Of a DNA stretch of 64,000 bases, positions 35,529-48,170 are shown in pieces. Source of the DNA: Bradyrhizobium sp. WBOS07 (lineage in GTDB: Bacteria > Pseudomonadota > Alphaproteobacteria > Rhizobiales > Xanthobacteraceae). Under the pieces are notes generated by a model that was not told the origin of the DNA, did not search any database, and saw only the letters and a program-made list of their open reading frames with translations. Within the stretch, counting starts at the first letter, position 1. Each line of letters starts with the position of its first letter. The translations under genes and the position numbers were made by a program. The stretch is taken from assembly GCF_024585165.1 (NCBI RefSeq), contig NZ_CP029008.1, forward strand, positions 6,095,501 through 6,159,500, in the 5' to 3' direction.

Positions 35529-36020
35529 TTACCAGGGCGTCGGCAGCAGGCCGGCGGGCAGCGGCACGCGGAGCAGCTTGCCGAAGATGAGGTGGACGGC
35601 GAAGGGCGAGAGCGCGGCGAGCGGCAGAGCCAGCTTCCACTTGGCGCCGAGCGCCGTCGAGGTGACGTAGACCATGATCGCTGCGGTGATGATGAAGCCG
35701 AGCCTGTCGGCTGCAACCACGTAGAACAGCAGCAGCAGCGGCGGCAGCAAAGCGCGCAGGCCATAGAGCCTGCCTTGCGGCGGCGGGGCTGCCGCTTGGC
35801 CGTCCTCCAGCGGGATCAGCTCTTCCTCCTCCTCGAAGGAGTGGCCGATGCCGAACACGATCGCGAGCCCGCATAGTGCAAGGCCGCAGCCGATCACCAG
35901 CGGGAACACGTTGGGGCCGACCGGCTGTCCGGGCACCGGCGGTAGGATCCAGCCGCCATAGGCGGCCGCCGCGCCGAGGGCGATGAGAAACGATCCCGTG
36001 ACGGAGTCGGGAAGACGCAT
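35529..36020 (-). CDS. tctB: Tripartite tricarboxylate transporter, TctB small membrane subunit
   Basis: 163 residues with four predicted membrane helices and an acidic cytoplasmic loop (SFEEEEELIPLEDGQAA). Position and size match TctB. It partners TctA in the inner membrane. Confidence 0.9.
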   Translation of the reverse strand: MRLPDSVTGSFLIALGAAAAYGGWILPPVPGQPVGPNVFPLVIGCGLALCGLAIVFGIGHSFEEEEELIPLEDGQAAAPPPQGRLYGLRALLPPLLLLFYVVAADRLGFIITAAIMVYVTSTALGAKWKLALPLAALSPFAVHLIFGKLLRVPLPAGLLPTPW

Positions 36021-36044
36021 GGAGTGTGGTCCTGTGAAAGAAGT

Positions 36045-36187
36045 TCTCCCTCTCCCCGCGTGCGGGGAGAGGGGCGGGTGAGGGGGAGTCTCCGCGGGGA
36101 CGGAGAGAGTTGGATGCGCGGAGAGGTCCCCTCACCCGAATTCGAGTTTTGCTCGAATTCGACCTCTCCCCGCACGCGGGGAGAGGT
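36045..36187. repeat. Composite palindromic repeat (CTCTCCCCGC family) between tctC and tctB
   Basis: Two hairpins of the ctctccccgcg/cggggagag type flank a central cgaattcgag/ctcgaattcg palindrome. The element lies within the tctCBA operon and could reduce or attenuate expression of tctBA relative to tctC, or stabilise the tctC message. Confidence 0.85.
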
Positions 36188-36223
36188 GAAGGAGCACTCA
36201 GCGTGGAGCGTCGCCGAGCCAGA

Positions 36224-37216
36224 TCACGCCTTGCTGAGGCCGGCCGCCTTCATCGCTCCGCCCATCTGGGCGTCGCCCTTGTCCATGAAGCTGGCGAAGT
36301 GGGCGGCATCGCCCCACACCGTGCCGAAGCCGCGATTGCTCATGAAGTCCTTGAACTCGGCGGAGTCGTAGACCTTCTTCAGCGCCGCTGTGAGCTTGGT
36401 TGCGATCTCAGGCGGCAGGCCCTTCGGTGCGCCGATGCCGCGCCAGGCGCCGGTCGCGTAGTCGATGCCCATCGCCTCCTTCAGCGTCGGCACGTCCTTG
36501 AAGACCGGATTGCGTGCCGGCGCCATGATGGCGAGGCTCCTGGCCTTGCCGGCCTCGATGATGGCGCGCGCCTCCGGCACCGAGCAGGTGGTGAGGTCGA
36601 GCCCGCCGGCGGCGAGATCCTGCATCGCAGGCGCCGCGCCGTTCGACGGCACCCAGGCGACCTGGTTGGCGGGCAGGCCCATCGCCTGCATCCAGCCGAC
36701 CAGCGCCAGATGCCAGATGCCGCCCTGGCCGGTGCCCGAAGCCTTGAACTTGCCGGGAGGCGCGGCCTTGATCGCGTCCGCGAGTTCCTTGACGGTCTTG
36801 TAGGGCGAGGACGAGGAGACCTGGATGCCGGGGGGATCCTCGTTCATCAGGGCCAGCGGCGTGTAGCTTTTCGGCGTCAGCTCGGTGAGGCCCTGCCAGT
36901 GCATCATCGAGATTTCGACGGTGAGCATGCCGATCGTGTAGCCGTCGGGCTGCGCGGTCGCGATCGCGCTGTGTCCGACCACGCCGGAGCCGCCGGTGCG
37001 GTTGACCACGTTGAAGGGCTGGCCGAGATCCTTCTCCAGCAGTGCGGCGACGATGCGCGCGGTCGCATCGGTGCCGCCGCCGGCGCCCCAGGGCACGATC
37101 ACCGTGACCGGCCGGGCCGGATAGGCCTGGGCGAGTGCGGGCTTGAACCCGAAAGCGGCGGATGCCGCGACGGCAGCGGTCGAAGCCGCAAAGGTACGGC
37201 GCGAAATCTTGGACAT
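36224..37216 (-). CDS. tctC: TctC/Bug family substrate-binding protein
   Basis: 330 residues. The N-terminus SRRTFAASTAAVAASAAFG is a Tat-like signal, ending near ALAQAYPARP, the usual start of mature Bug proteins. PVTVIVPWGAGGGTDATAR is the family motif. It should bind a carboxylate in the periplasm and deliver it to TctAB. The substrate cannot be inferred. Confidence 0.93.
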   Translation of the reverse strand: MSKISRRTFAASTAAVAASAAFGFKPALAQAYPARPVTVIVPWGAGGGTDATARIVAALLEKDLGQPFNVVNRTGGSGVVGHSAIATAQPDGYTIGMLTVEISMMHWQGLTELTPKSYTPLALMNEDPPGIQVSSSSPYKTVKELADAIKAAPPGKFKASGTGQGGIWHLALVGWMQAMGLPANQVAWVPSNGAAPAMQDLAAGGLDLTTCSVPEARAIIEAGKARSLAIMAPARNPVFKDVPTLKEAMGIDYATGAWRGIGAPKGLPPEIATKLTAALKKVYDSAEFKDFMSNRGFGTVWGDAAHFASFMDKGDAQMGGAMKAAGLSKA

Positions 37217-37434
37217 TGAATGCCTCCCAGCGGCGCCCGTGACGCCGGGCGCTCTTGATCAATGGCGACATTCTAGTCGGCTTTGCAGCGCCGCCGCAAG
37301 GTAGCGCTACCAACGAGATCGACATGTTGTGTGAAAACAGCACGCCCTTTGCATGGGCGGTCGGAAATCGGGTGGGTTTTGCCGGCATGCTTCGCCAACC
37401 TGAGCGCGTAACCAAAGCCAAAGGCAAGCTATCG

Positions 37435-37911
37435 ATGACCCAAGCCTATTACAGCGCCGTGCTGGACTGCCCGCTGGACGACGCCTGGTCGCTGATCCGC
37501 GATTTCAACAACTATCCCGCCTACATCGACGGCGTCAGCGAGAGCGTGATCGAGGACGACAAGCGCGGCGATGAAGTCGGCGCCATCAGACGCTTCTGCT
37601 ATCTCGGGAACTGGATCCGCCAGCGCCTGGTCGATCATTCGGACCGGCAGCACACCCTGACCTATGCCGGTCTCGAAGCGCTGCCGTATCCGCAAGATGA
37701 CGGAGACCGGCCGCCGGCGCCGACGCGCTATCAAGGCAGCATGCATCTGCGCCCGATCGTGGAAGGCGACCGCACCTTGATCGAATGGTCGGTCGCCCTC
37801 GAGACCGAGCCTGCGGACGCCGATCGCTGGCAAGCCCTGTTTGCGTCCTGGATTCCCGATTGGACGGATTCGCTTGCGCGGACGTTGGCGCGAATCCATC
37901 CGCGATCCTAG
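37435..37911 (+). CDS. SRPBCC family protein
   Basis: 158 residues from the ATG at 37435. It begins YYSAVLDCPLDDAWSLIRDFNNYPAYIDG, the typical first strand and helix of START/Bet v1-like (polyketide cyclase) proteins. The later strands (MHLRPIVEGDRTLIEWSVALET) and the long C-terminal helix complete the fold. It probably binds a small hydrophobic ligand; the ligand is unknown. Confidence 0.85.
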   Translation: MTQAYYSAVLDCPLDDAWSLIRDFNNYPAYIDGVSESVIEDDKRGDEVGAIRRFCYLGNWIRQRLVDHSDRQHTLTYAGLEALPYPQDDGDRPPAPTRYQGSMHLRPIVEGDRTLIEWSVALETEPADADRWQALFASWIPDWTDSLARTLARIHPRS

Positions 37912-37918
37912 CGACCGT

Positions 37919-38707
37919 TCACGGCTCCTCGGCGTCGCCCTTCGGCCGTGCGCCGCCGAAGGTGCGGGTGCCTTCCGCGCTCAGGTAAGGCTTCAGCGTC
38001 TCCCACGGCACGAAGGCGACATACTCGCCCTCGGCATAGGGACCGACGGCGTAGGGCGGATAGTGGAAGGTGAGGCCGGAGCTCTTGCCCGCTTCGGTCG
38101 AGGGCGCCAGCGTCACGGCGCCGATCTTCAGCAGGCTCGGTTTCAGCTCCTTGAACCATTCGTCGGTTGCGGTCTCGCCGGCATCGCGCTTCTTCTTCTC
38201 CGCCTTGAGCGAGACGATGATGGCCTTCGCCATCGCCTTCATGGTCGCGCCGTTGTCGGCGGTCTCGGTGAAGAACGGACGGATCGAGATGCGCTTGGTG
38301 TCGGCCTTGTCCCACAAAATCGTGTTCACGTCCGAGTTCGGATGCGCACCCCTCGTATTCATGTAGTCGTTGCGCAGGATGCTGACATAGCGGTCCGCAA
38401 CGACGGAGCGGATCTCATATTTGCGCTCGAACTCCCAGCCACCGTCCCTAGAGAACTGCGGATCGGCCTTGCGCGCGGCGGCAGCTTCCGCGGCATTCTT
38501 GTCGAGCCACTTCTTGCCTTCCGCCAGGCAATCCGCCGCCAGGGCCGCATCCGCCTTGATCCTGTCGTCGAGGAAAACGCGCGCCTCGATGCTCTTGGTC
38601 CTGACGACGGCGTCGGGCTTGGGGGCGGCGGCGTGGGCGGGACTGAACAGCGCGCTGCAAACCATGGCGACAGCGAGCGCACGCGTGAGCATTGGCGCGA
38701 GAAACAT
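37919..38707 (-). CDS. Exported DUF3298 (RsiV-like) protein
   Basis: 262 residues from ATG at 38707 (a GTG codon directly upstream is also possible). A signal peptide ends at FSPAHAAAPK. The C-terminal part has the DUF3298 features GAHPNSD and YPPYAVGPYAEGEY. In RsiV this domain binds lysozyme; here no sigma factor adjoins it, so its role is open. It lies 37 bp downstream of the methylmalonyl-CoA mutase large subunit and may share its transcript. Confidence 0.85.
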   Translation of the reverse strand: MFLAPMLTRALAVAMVCSALFSPAHAAAPKPDAVVRTKSIEARVFLDDRIKADAALAADCLAEGKKWLDKNAAEAAAARKADPQFSRDGGWEFERKYEIRSVVADRYVSILRNDYMNTRGAHPNSDVNTILWDKADTKRISIRPFFTETADNGATMKAMAKAIIVSLKAEKKKRDAGETATDEWFKELKPSLLKIGAVTLAPSTEAGKSSGLTFHYPPYAVGPYAEGEYVAFVPWETLKPYLSAEGTRTFGGARPKGDAEEP

Positions 38708-38744
38708 CACGCAAAATCCTTCTTGCCGGAAGTTCGAGCGACGG

Positions 38745-40901
<2,157 letters not shown>

Positions 40902-40916
40902 GCTTCAACCATATCA

Positions 40917-41381
40917 TCAATCATGATCCGGATGCTGATGGCTGACGATGGTCGCCATCTTCTCCGGTCCGTAATTCTGCTGCGTGGTCTGGCTCGGCAG
41001 GTTCGCGATGCCGACCACCCAGCCGAGGCGGGATTCGGTGCCGAACTGCCGCGTCGGGATCACCCGGTCAGGGCGATCGAAGGCGCCGGTCATGATCTCG
41101 ATCCGGTCGCCGTCGATGCGGCCGAAGCTCAGTGGCGTGCCGCAGGCGGCGCAAAAGCCGCGCTCGGCGATGGTCGAGGAGCGGAAGAACGACGGCTGTC
41201 CCCTGGTCCAGGCAAAGTCGGTCTTGTTGATGTCGGCAAAGGATGCGAACGGCGCGCCGGCCGCCTTCTGGCACATGCGGCAATGGCAGATCGAGACCCG
41301 GTTCGGCGCCGTCGTCACGGCGAAGCGCACCGCGCCGCATTGGCAGCCGCCGGTGAGAACGGGTTTGCTGGCGTCGGTCAT
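40917..41381 (-). CDS. GFA family (glutathione-dependent formaldehyde-activating-like) protein
   Basis: 154 residues. The zinc-binding pattern of the GFA fold is complete: GGCQCGAVRF, CHCRMC and CAACGTPL. The start overlaps the mutase small-subunit stop by 4 bp, and the stop is 15 bp before the large-subunit start, so it is translated from the mutase message. True GFA activity is doubtful for most family members; it may be a small zinc protein of unknown role. Confidence 0.88.
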   Translation of the reverse strand: MTDASKPVLTGGCQCGAVRFAVTTAPNRVSICHCRMCQKAAGAPFASFADINKTDFAWTRGQPSFFRSSTIAERGFCAACGTPLSFGRIDGDRIEIMTGAFDRPDRVIPTRQFGTESRLGWVVGIANLPSQTTQQNYGPEKMATIVSHQHPDHD

Positions 41382-43249
41382 GGCTGCTCCATCCGTCGGT
41401 AGGCGTCTTGCAATGTGGCAAGCGCATCGCCTCCGGCGAAGACAAAACCCGTGACGCCGGCGGTCCGCAACGCCGCCTCGGCATCAGTCGGGCGGCCCGC
41501 CAGATAGATATGTCGGGCGCCTACGCTTTGCAGGGCCTTCGCGCCAGGTTCCGCGCGATCGGCATAGACCTTGTCGCTGGAACAGATGCAGGCGAGCTCG
41601 GCGCCGGAGGTCTTGAAGGCGGCGGCCAGCCTGGCCGGATCGGCAAAGCCTTCGCTATCGATGGCCTCGATGCCGCCGGCCTCGAAGAAGCTCTTGGCGA
41701 AGGTCGCGCGGGCGGTGAAATCGGCGGCCGTGCCGAGATTGGCCAGGAACACTTTGGGCCGCGCGCCGCGTGCCTTCAGCACGGCATCCGACTTGTCGCG
41801 CAGTGCCTCGAACGGTTCCGCGAGCCGGATCGGCGGCAGTGGATCGAACCTGTATTTCTGCTCGCCGTACGGTGCCAGCGCGATCGGCGTCGCCGTCAGC
41901 ACGGCTGCTTCGCTCTCGTGCAGGTTTGGGAACTCGCTGGCGCCGGTCAGCACGTCGCGGCGCTTTGCGATGTTGGCGTCGCGCGCCTTGCGCGCGGCCG
42001 TGACTTTGCTCTGAAACAGGCCTTGCTGAAGCGCGGCAAAGGCGCCGCCGGCCTTTTCGCTCTCCTGGAACAAGGCCCAGGCGGCCTCGCAGAGCTGCGC
42101 CGTCAGCGTCTCGATGCCGCCGCTGCCGGCCGCGGGATCGCTGACCTTGGCAAGGTTGCTTTCTTCCAGGAGCAGGAGCTGCGTGTTGCGCGCCACGCGC
42201 CGCGCGAACGGATCGGGGAGGCCGAGCGCCAGCGTGTGCGGCAGCACGGTGATCGCGTTGGCGCCGGCGAGGCCAGCGGCAAAGGTCGCGATGGTCGCGC
42301 GCAGCATGTTCACGTAGGGATCGCGCTGCGTCAGCATGCGCCAGGCCGTATCGGCGGCGATGAAAAGCGGCTTGGGCGTCAGTCCGCAAGCCGTCTCGAT
42401 CCGCGCCCAGAGCAGGCGCAGTGCGCGGATCTTGGCCATGGTGAGGAACTGGTCGGCGTCCGCGGCAAGCCGGGCATAGACCATGCCCTGCGCGGCTTCC
42501 AGCGGAATGCCGTCGCCTTCGAGCGCGCGTAGATAAGCGACGCCGCAGGCGAGCACGAAGCCGAGCTCCTGCACCTCGGAGCCGCCCGCATCGTGGATCA
42601 CGCGTCCGTCGGCGGAAGCGAACGGCCCCTTGAAGCCGAGCCCGGCGAGCCCCTTGATGGCGCCGGTTATCGCCGGCGCGATTTCGTCCCAGGTATAGGG
42701 GCTGTGTCCCCACACCGCGCCGGCCGCGAGCGGATCGAGCCCGAAGCGGATGTTGCAGGCGGCGGGACCGAGGCCTTGGCTCTTCACATATTCCGCGACA
42801 TGGATCGCCGCCATCCGAGACTGCGGACCGACCTCGAGCTCGAGGCCAATCCCGGCGTCGAGATGAATATCCTTCAGGACCTTGGCCACCGCGTCGGCTG
42901 AAGGTTCCAGCCCGAAACCGCGCGCGCCATTGGCGCCGGCGAACACCAGCGCGAGCCCGGTCGCGCCGTTCTCCAGATCCTGCAATGCCTGCGCATTTGC
43001 GAGCGCCGCATCGGGATGGTCGATCCGCTGCATGATTTGCCAGGGCGCGGCGGCCGGCCGCCCCACCACGGGCGCGACGCCCTTGGCGCGCGGATAGAGC
43101 GGATCGATCTTGATCCCGTCATAGGTCTTGCCGACCAGCTTCTCGAACGGCGCGCCCTTCAGCACGCCATCGACCAGCTTCCGCCAGTCTTCGACGGTCG
43201 CCTTGGGAAAATCCGCCGCCAGCGGCAGGTCGTCAGTCACGGAGGTCAT
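41378..43249 (-). CDS. mutA: Methylmalonyl-CoA mutase, small subunit
   Basis: 623 residues. The barrel domain is present, but in the C-terminal domain the Asp-x-His-x-x-Gly cobalamin motif is missing (VFLANLGTAADFTARA at its place), as expected for the non-catalytic subunit of the heterodimer. It begins LPLAADFPKATVEDWRKLVDG, the usual small-subunit N-terminus. First gene of the mutase unit, 81 bp after folK. Confidence 0.93.
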   Translation of the reverse strand: MTSVTDDLPLAADFPKATVEDWRKLVDGVLKGAPFEKLVGKTYDGIKIDPLYPRAKGVAPVVGRPAAAPWQIMQRIDHPDAALANAQALQDLENGATGLALVFAGANGARGFGLEPSADAVAKVLKDIHLDAGIGLELEVGPQSRMAAIHVAEYVKSQGLGPAACNIRFGLDPLAAGAVWGHSPYTWDEIAPAITGAIKGLAGLGFKGPFASADGRVIHDAGGSEVQELGFVLACGVAYLRALEGDGIPLEAAQGMVYARLAADADQFLTMAKIRALRLLWARIETACGLTPKPLFIAADTAWRMLTQRDPYVNMLRATIATFAAGLAGANAITVLPHTLALGLPDPFARRVARNTQLLLLEESNLAKVSDPAAGSGGIETLTAQLCEAAWALFQESEKAGGAFAALQQGLFQSKVTAARKARDANIAKRRDVLTGASEFPNLHESEAAVLTATPIALAPYGEQKYRFDPLPPIRLAEPFEALRDKSDAVLKARGARPKVFLANLGTAADFTARATFAKSFFEAGGIEAIDSEGFADPARLAAAFKTSGAELACICSSDKVYADRAEPGAKALQSVGARHIYLAGRPTDAEAALRTAGVTGFVFAGGDALATLQDAYRRMEQP

Positions 43250-43330
43250 GCGGCGAGGGGCTCCCGAACGTATCGTTATTCGCAGGCGAAATTGCCACGG
43301 CGGACCGTCCCTGCAAACGGTTGTTTTTGG

Positions 43331-43822
43331 TTAACCGGTATCCGGAAGCCGCTCAATGCCTTGCGTCGAGACGCTGGCGAGCCCGTCGCGCACACGAATG
43401 CCCGAGATCACGCGCTCGGGTGCGATTTCGGCCAGCGGCACCAGCACGAAAGCGCGCTCGAACAGACGCGGATGCGGCAAGGTCAGGTCAGGCTTCTGCA
43501 AGGACAATTCGTCATAGGCGATCATGTCGAGATCGAGCGTGCGCGGGCCCCAGCGCCGATCCTTCTGCCGCGTGCGGCCGAACTTCTGCTCGACTTTCTG
43601 CAGCACGAACAGAAGGGCGTGCGGATCGAGGCCGGTCTCGATCTCAATGCAGGCATTGATGAAGGGGGCCTGGTCCTCGTCGCCCCAGGGCGGCGTGGCA
43701 TAGTCCGAGGAGCGCGCGATCAATGCGCCTTGCACCATGCCGCAGATATGGGTGATCGCCTTGCGGAACGTCGCGCGGACATCGCCGACATTGCCGCCGA
43801 GCGCGATCAGCACGCTCGCCAT
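43331..43822 (-). CDS. folK: 2-amino-4-hydroxy-6-hydroxymethyldihydropteridine pyrophosphokinase
   Basis: 163 residues. HPPK motifs are ALGGNVGD at the start, the loop YATPPWGDEDQAPFINACIEI, and RWGPRTLDLDMIAYD with the metal aspartates. It transfers pyrophosphate to hydroxymethyl-dihydropterin in folate synthesis. Last gene of folP-folB-folK, one base after folB. Confidence 0.96.
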   Translation of the reverse strand: MASVLIALGGNVGDVRATFRKAITHICGMVQGALIARSSDYATPPWGDEDQAPFINACIEIETGLDPHALLFVLQKVEQKFGRTRQKDRRWGPRTLDLDMIAYDELSLQKPDLTLPHPRLFERAFVLVPLAEIAPERVISGIRVRDGLASVSTQGIERLPDTG

Positions 43823-43823
43823 C

Positions 43824-44188
43824 TCAGGGATGCCGCGAGCGCGTCAGCACAATGCCGACGTCGTCGAAGATCGCGGCGATCGGCGCATGCGGCTTGTGCA
43901 CGGTGACCTTCACGGCGCGGATGCGCGGGAAGTGCGACAGGATGGCGTCGGCCACCGCGCCCGCGGCGCGCTCGAGCAGCTTGTAATTGGTGTTCTTGAA
44001 CGCCGCCGTCGTCGTCGCCACGACCTCGGCGTAGGACACCGTATCGGCGAGCCGGTCGGTGCGCGAAGGCTCCGACAGGTCGGTATGGAGTTCGAGGTCG
44101 ATGACGAAGCGCTGGCCGACCTCGGTCTCGTGATCCATCACGCCGTGGCGGGCGTGGATCGACAGGCCGGTGACGAAGATCGTGTCGG

Positions 44189-44192
<4 letters not shown>
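43824..44192 (-). CDS. folB: Dihydroneopterin aldolase
   Basis: 122 residues. It has the tunnelling-fold sequence GLSIHARHGVMDHETEVGQRF, with the catalytic Glu in that segment, and the RLADTVSYAEVV block. It makes the hydroxymethyl-dihydropterin used by FolK. The start overlaps the folP stop by 4 bp. Confidence 0.95.
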
Positions 44193-45049
<857 letters not shown>

Positions 45050-45099
45050 GGCGCCCGCTTTAGCGGGCGGGGAGGGGGAGTCAAGACCAACCCCTCGCT

Positions 45100-45199
45100 G
45101 TCATTGCCCGCGAAAGCGGGCAATCCAGTATTCCAGAGGCCGTGCCGTGATACGGAGAGGCTGCGGCGTACTGGATACTCCGCTTTTGCGGAGTATGAC
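45100..45199. repeat. Interspersed palindromic repeat, GTCATTGCCCGC family
   Basis: gtcattgcccgcgaaagcgg opens and gcggagtatgac closes the element, with ccagta/tactgg inner arms and a small hairpin at each end (cccgcgaaagcggg; ctccgcttttgcggag). It lies upstream of folP. Confidence 0.85.
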
Positions 45200-45283
45200 C
45201 GCGGAGTCTGAGCAGGCATTATTGCCCCTTGGGCAAATGGATGCCGAGAGCCGCTCGGCTCGCCTTATCCTGAGACGTCCGCG

Positions 45284-45691
45284 CTAATACGTGATCTTCG
45301 GCTGCAGCTTCTTTGCCTTGGCGATGATGTCGCCGACCGACTTCTCTGAGGGCAGGATTCGCAGCAGCTTCTTCTTCTCGTTGGCATCGCGCATGCTCTG
45401 GGCGAGCCTTGCCGGATTCCTGTAGGCGAGCTCGCGCACGGTGGTGACGCCGGCGGCGCGGACCAGGCCGACCTTGGCCCGGCCCATACCGGGGATGCGC
45501 ATGTAGTCGGACACGTTGGCCCATTCCAGCAGCAGCTGCTCGCTGATGCCGGTCTTGGCGGAAAGCGCCTTGCGGCCCTTCACCGTGCCGGCCGCCTCGA
45601 GCAGCGCATCGGTGGTGCGGATGCCCTGCGCCTTCAGCTTGTTGGCGGCAAAGGCCGACAGGCCCTCAATCTCGGAGATCGGATATGTCAT
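45284..45691 (-). CDS. DUF4332 domain protein (helix-hairpin-helix)
   Basis: 135 residues. Two HhH-like units are visible: EIEGLSAFAANKLKAQGI at the start and RIPGMGRAKVGLVRAAGV in the middle, the pattern of DUF4332. Proteins of this kind may bind DNA or act as adaptor modules; function is unknown. It ends KLQPKITY. Confidence 0.88.
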   Translation of the reverse strand: MTYPISEIEGLSAFAANKLKAQGIRTTDALLEAAGTVKGRKALSAKTGISEQLLLEWANVSDYMRIPGMGRAKVGLVRAAGVTTVRELAYRNPARLAQSMRDANEKKKLLRILPSEKSVGDIIAKAKKLQPKITY

Positions 45692-45717
45692 GATACTCGA
45701 TATGAAATGCCGAAGCT

Positions 45718-46083
45718 TCAGGCGAACTGGCTGAGGCCCGGCGTCCCCGCAACGATCCTGCCCATCTGATCCGCTCCGATTTTGTCTCGACCGTAGCGGA
45801 AAAGTTCACGGGCGACGTTTTGAATCTCGGACATGCCGAGCCCCAGGCCCATCAGGCGCGTGCCGACCGCCATCAAGCCGCCGCCCATCAGCCGCGACAG
45901 CCCGCCGCCGCTCCTGGATGCCTCGATCGCGGCTTCCGCTCCGGGAATCTGATCGATCAGGGCCTGTACGCTATCGGGAGGACCCTCGCTGCGGAGGAAG
46001 CCCAGGATGATGCCGACGGTCTTTTCAGCCACAGCACTATCTATGCTGGCGCTTGTCGCCAGCCGCCCGATCAGTTCGTCCAT
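45718..46083 (-). CDS. Small hypothetical protein, DUF2267/DUF2780-like
   Basis: 121 residues, mainly helical, with a Gly/Met-rich central stretch (GGGLSRLMGGGLMAVGTRLMG) and the end GADQMGRIVAGTPGLSQFA. The N-terminal part (ELIGRLATSASIDSAVAEKT) and the C-terminal ELFRYGRDKIG resemble DUF2267/DUF2780-type proteins. No function can be assigned. It is 26 bp upstream of the DUF4332 gene on the same strand, likely one transcript. Confidence 0.7.
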   Translation of the reverse strand: MDELIGRLATSASIDSAVAEKTVGIILGFLRSEGPPDSVQALIDQIPGAEAAIEASRSGGGLSRLMGGGLMAVGTRLMGLGLGMSEIQNVARELFRYGRDKIGADQMGRIVAGTPGLSQFA

Positions 46084-46433
46084 AAGGTCCGCCCCTCAGC
46101 CGGTTTCATGCCGGAGTATTTCTTTCGAGAATGATCTTGAGCCGGTGTGATGTGAAATTCAAGCGATGAACGCGGGCGTCGGAGCGATTCATCTTCCAAG
46201 GAGCGAAAAGTGTTGCAGCGGTGCAAGAGCGGAGATGGAATCGGCGAAAAATTGCCGCGTTGCGAACGGCCTGCTCCTACTTTCGGCTGATGTCGTCCGT
46301 CTGTTTCCGGCGCTGTCGCGTGCTTCGAGCGCGTTGAATGGTTTTAATCGGCGCGCGACATGCGTTAAACTACGGAACTGGTGCATTCGAGTTTCGACAC
46401 GTGAAACCTGCCAAGAAGAGATCAGAGAGAAGA
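46084..46433. other. Intergenic region upstream of the HerA-like ATPase gene
   Basis: About 350 bp between divergent genes. Open frames here have no recognisable product. The sequence is less GC-rich around 46170-46380. It should hold promoters in both directions; I could not assign boxes with confidence. Confidence 0.5.
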
Positions 46434-48053
46434 ATGACCGCACAGGACAGCAAGCTCGGCGATACCGACGACAAGATCTTCGTCGGCAAGGGAGACGAGC
46501 AGGCCTGGCTGACGCTGGCGCTCGCCAATCGCCACGGCCTCGTCACCGGTGCAACCGGAACTGGCAAGACCGTGACGCTCCAGGTGATGGCGGAAGGATT
46601 TGCGCGCGCCGGTGTTCCGGTCTTCGCCGCCGACATCAAGGGCGACCTCTCCGGCATCTCGGAGGTCGGCGTGCCCGCGGACTTCATCCTCAAGCGCGCC
46701 TCCGCAATGGGGCTGAATTTCCAGCCCGACCAGTTCTCGACGGTGTTCTGGGACGTGTTCGGCGAGCAGGGTCATCCGGTGCGCGCGACCGTCACCGAGA
46801 TGGGGCCGCTTCTGCTGGCGCGCATGCTCGATCTGAACGACGTGCAGGAAGGCGTGCTCAACGTCGCCTTCCGTGTCGCCGACGACGCCGGGCTCACCCT
46901 CGTCGACATGAAGGATCTGCGCGCGCTGCTCGACGCCATCGTGCCCAATGGCGGGAAGAAAGCGGCGGACGCGGAGGAGGATCCGCTCGCCGTCATCCGC
47001 AAGGCCGCGCAGGGGTTCGGCAACGTCACCAAGGCCACCGTCGGCACCATCCAGCGCCAGCTCCTGGTGCTGGAGAACCAGGGCGGCACCAAATTCTTCG
47101 GCGAGCCGGCGCTGGCATTGGAAGATTTCATGAAGACCGACCGCGACGGCCGCGGCATGGTCAATATCCTGGTTGCCGACAAGCTGCTGCAGAACCCCAG
47201 GCTCTATGCGACCTTCCTGCTCTGGATGTTGTCGGAGCTGTTCGAAGAGCTGCCCGAGGCCGGCGATCTGCCCAAGCCGAAGCTGGTGTTCTTCTTCGAC
47301 GAGGCGCATCTGTTGTTCAATGACGCGCCCAAGGCGCTGCTCGACAAGATCGAGCAGGTGGTCCGCCTGATCCGCTCCAAGGGCGTCGGCGTCTACTTCG
47401 TGACGCAGAACCCGATCGACGTTCCGGACCGCGTGCTCGGACAGCTGGGCAACCGGGTGCAGCACGCGCTGCGCGCCTTCACCCCGCGCGACCAGAAGGC
47501 GGTCGCGGCTGCGGCCCAGACCTTCCGGCCCAACCCGAAGCTCGACACGGCCAAGGTGATCACGGAGCTCGGCAAGGGCGAGGCGCTGGTGTCCTTCCTC
47601 GAGGGCAATGGCACGCCGGCCATGGTCGAGCGGGTGATGATCCGTCCGCCGTCGGCCCGCATCGGATCGATCACGCCCGACGAGCGCAAGGCGATCATGG
47701 CTGCGAGCCCGGTGAAGGGCAAATACGACACCGCCGTCGACGAAGAATCCGCCTACGAGATGATCCAGAAGCGCATTGCCGGCACGGCGGCGACGGCCGA
47801 CGGTCCGGCTGACGGAAGCGGCGGCATTCTCGGCCAGATCGGCTCGATCGTCGGCACCGTGTTCGGCACCAACGTCAAGCGCGGCCGGCTGTCGACCGGC
47901 CAGGTCATCGCGCGCGATGTGACGCGATCGGTCACCAACCAGGTGATCGGGGGCATGGCGGCCAATATCGGCAAATCGCTCGGCGGCCAGCTCGGCGGCT
48001 CGATCGGCCGCACGCTGGTCCGCGGCGCGCTCGGCGGATTGCTGCGGCGCTAA
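46434..48053 (+). CDS. HerA-like ATPase (DUF853/YjgR family)
   Basis: 539 residues from the ATG at 46434. Walker A is [12 protein letters not shown] (near 38), Walker B is [12 protein letters not shown] (near 285), and the family-specific [24 protein letters not shown] follows. The C-terminal 60 residues are Gly-rich helices ([20 protein letters not shown]). YjgR-type proteins belong to the HerA/FtsK NTPases; a DNA or membrane-related pumping role is assumed but not proven. Confidence 0.92.
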   Translation: MTAQDSKLGDTDDKIFVGKGDEQAWLTLALANRHGLVTGATGTGKTVTLQVMAEGFARAGVPVFAADIKGDLSGISEVGVPADFILKRASAMGLNFQPDQFSTVFWDVFGEQGHPVRATVTEMGPLLLARMLDLNDVQEGVLNVAFRVADDAGLTLVDMKDLRALLDAIVPNGGKKAADAEEDPLAVIRKAAQGFGNVTKATVGTIQRQLLVLENQGGTKFFGEPALALEDFMKTDRDGRGMVNILVADKLLQNPRLYATFLLWMLSELFEELPEAGDLPKPKLVFFFDEAHLLFNDAPKALLDKIEQVVRLIRSKGVGVYFVTQNPIDVPDRVLGQLGNRVQHALRAFTPRDQKAVAAAAQTFRPNPKLDTAKVITELGKGEALVSFLEGNGTPAMVERVMIRPPSARIGSITPDERKAIMAASPVKGKYDTAVDEESAYEMIQKRIAGTAATADGPADGSGGILGQIGSIVGTVFGTNVKRGRLSTGQVIARDVTRSVTNQVIGGMAANIGKSLGGQLGGSIGRTLVRGALGGLLRR

Positions 48054-48170
48054 AGCGCATCCTTCCAGAGGCGCGCCTTCGGCGGGGTTGCGATGTCGTG
48101 ACGTGGCTGGCACCGCCGCGGCGGCAGCGCTAAAAGCGCATCTCGACACCCGGCAATCAGGAACACGATC

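Noticed and set aside
46166..47323. Rightward open frame overlapping the HerA-like gene start
   Set aside because: Its downstream part is an out-of-frame, Arg-rich reading of the ATPase gene.
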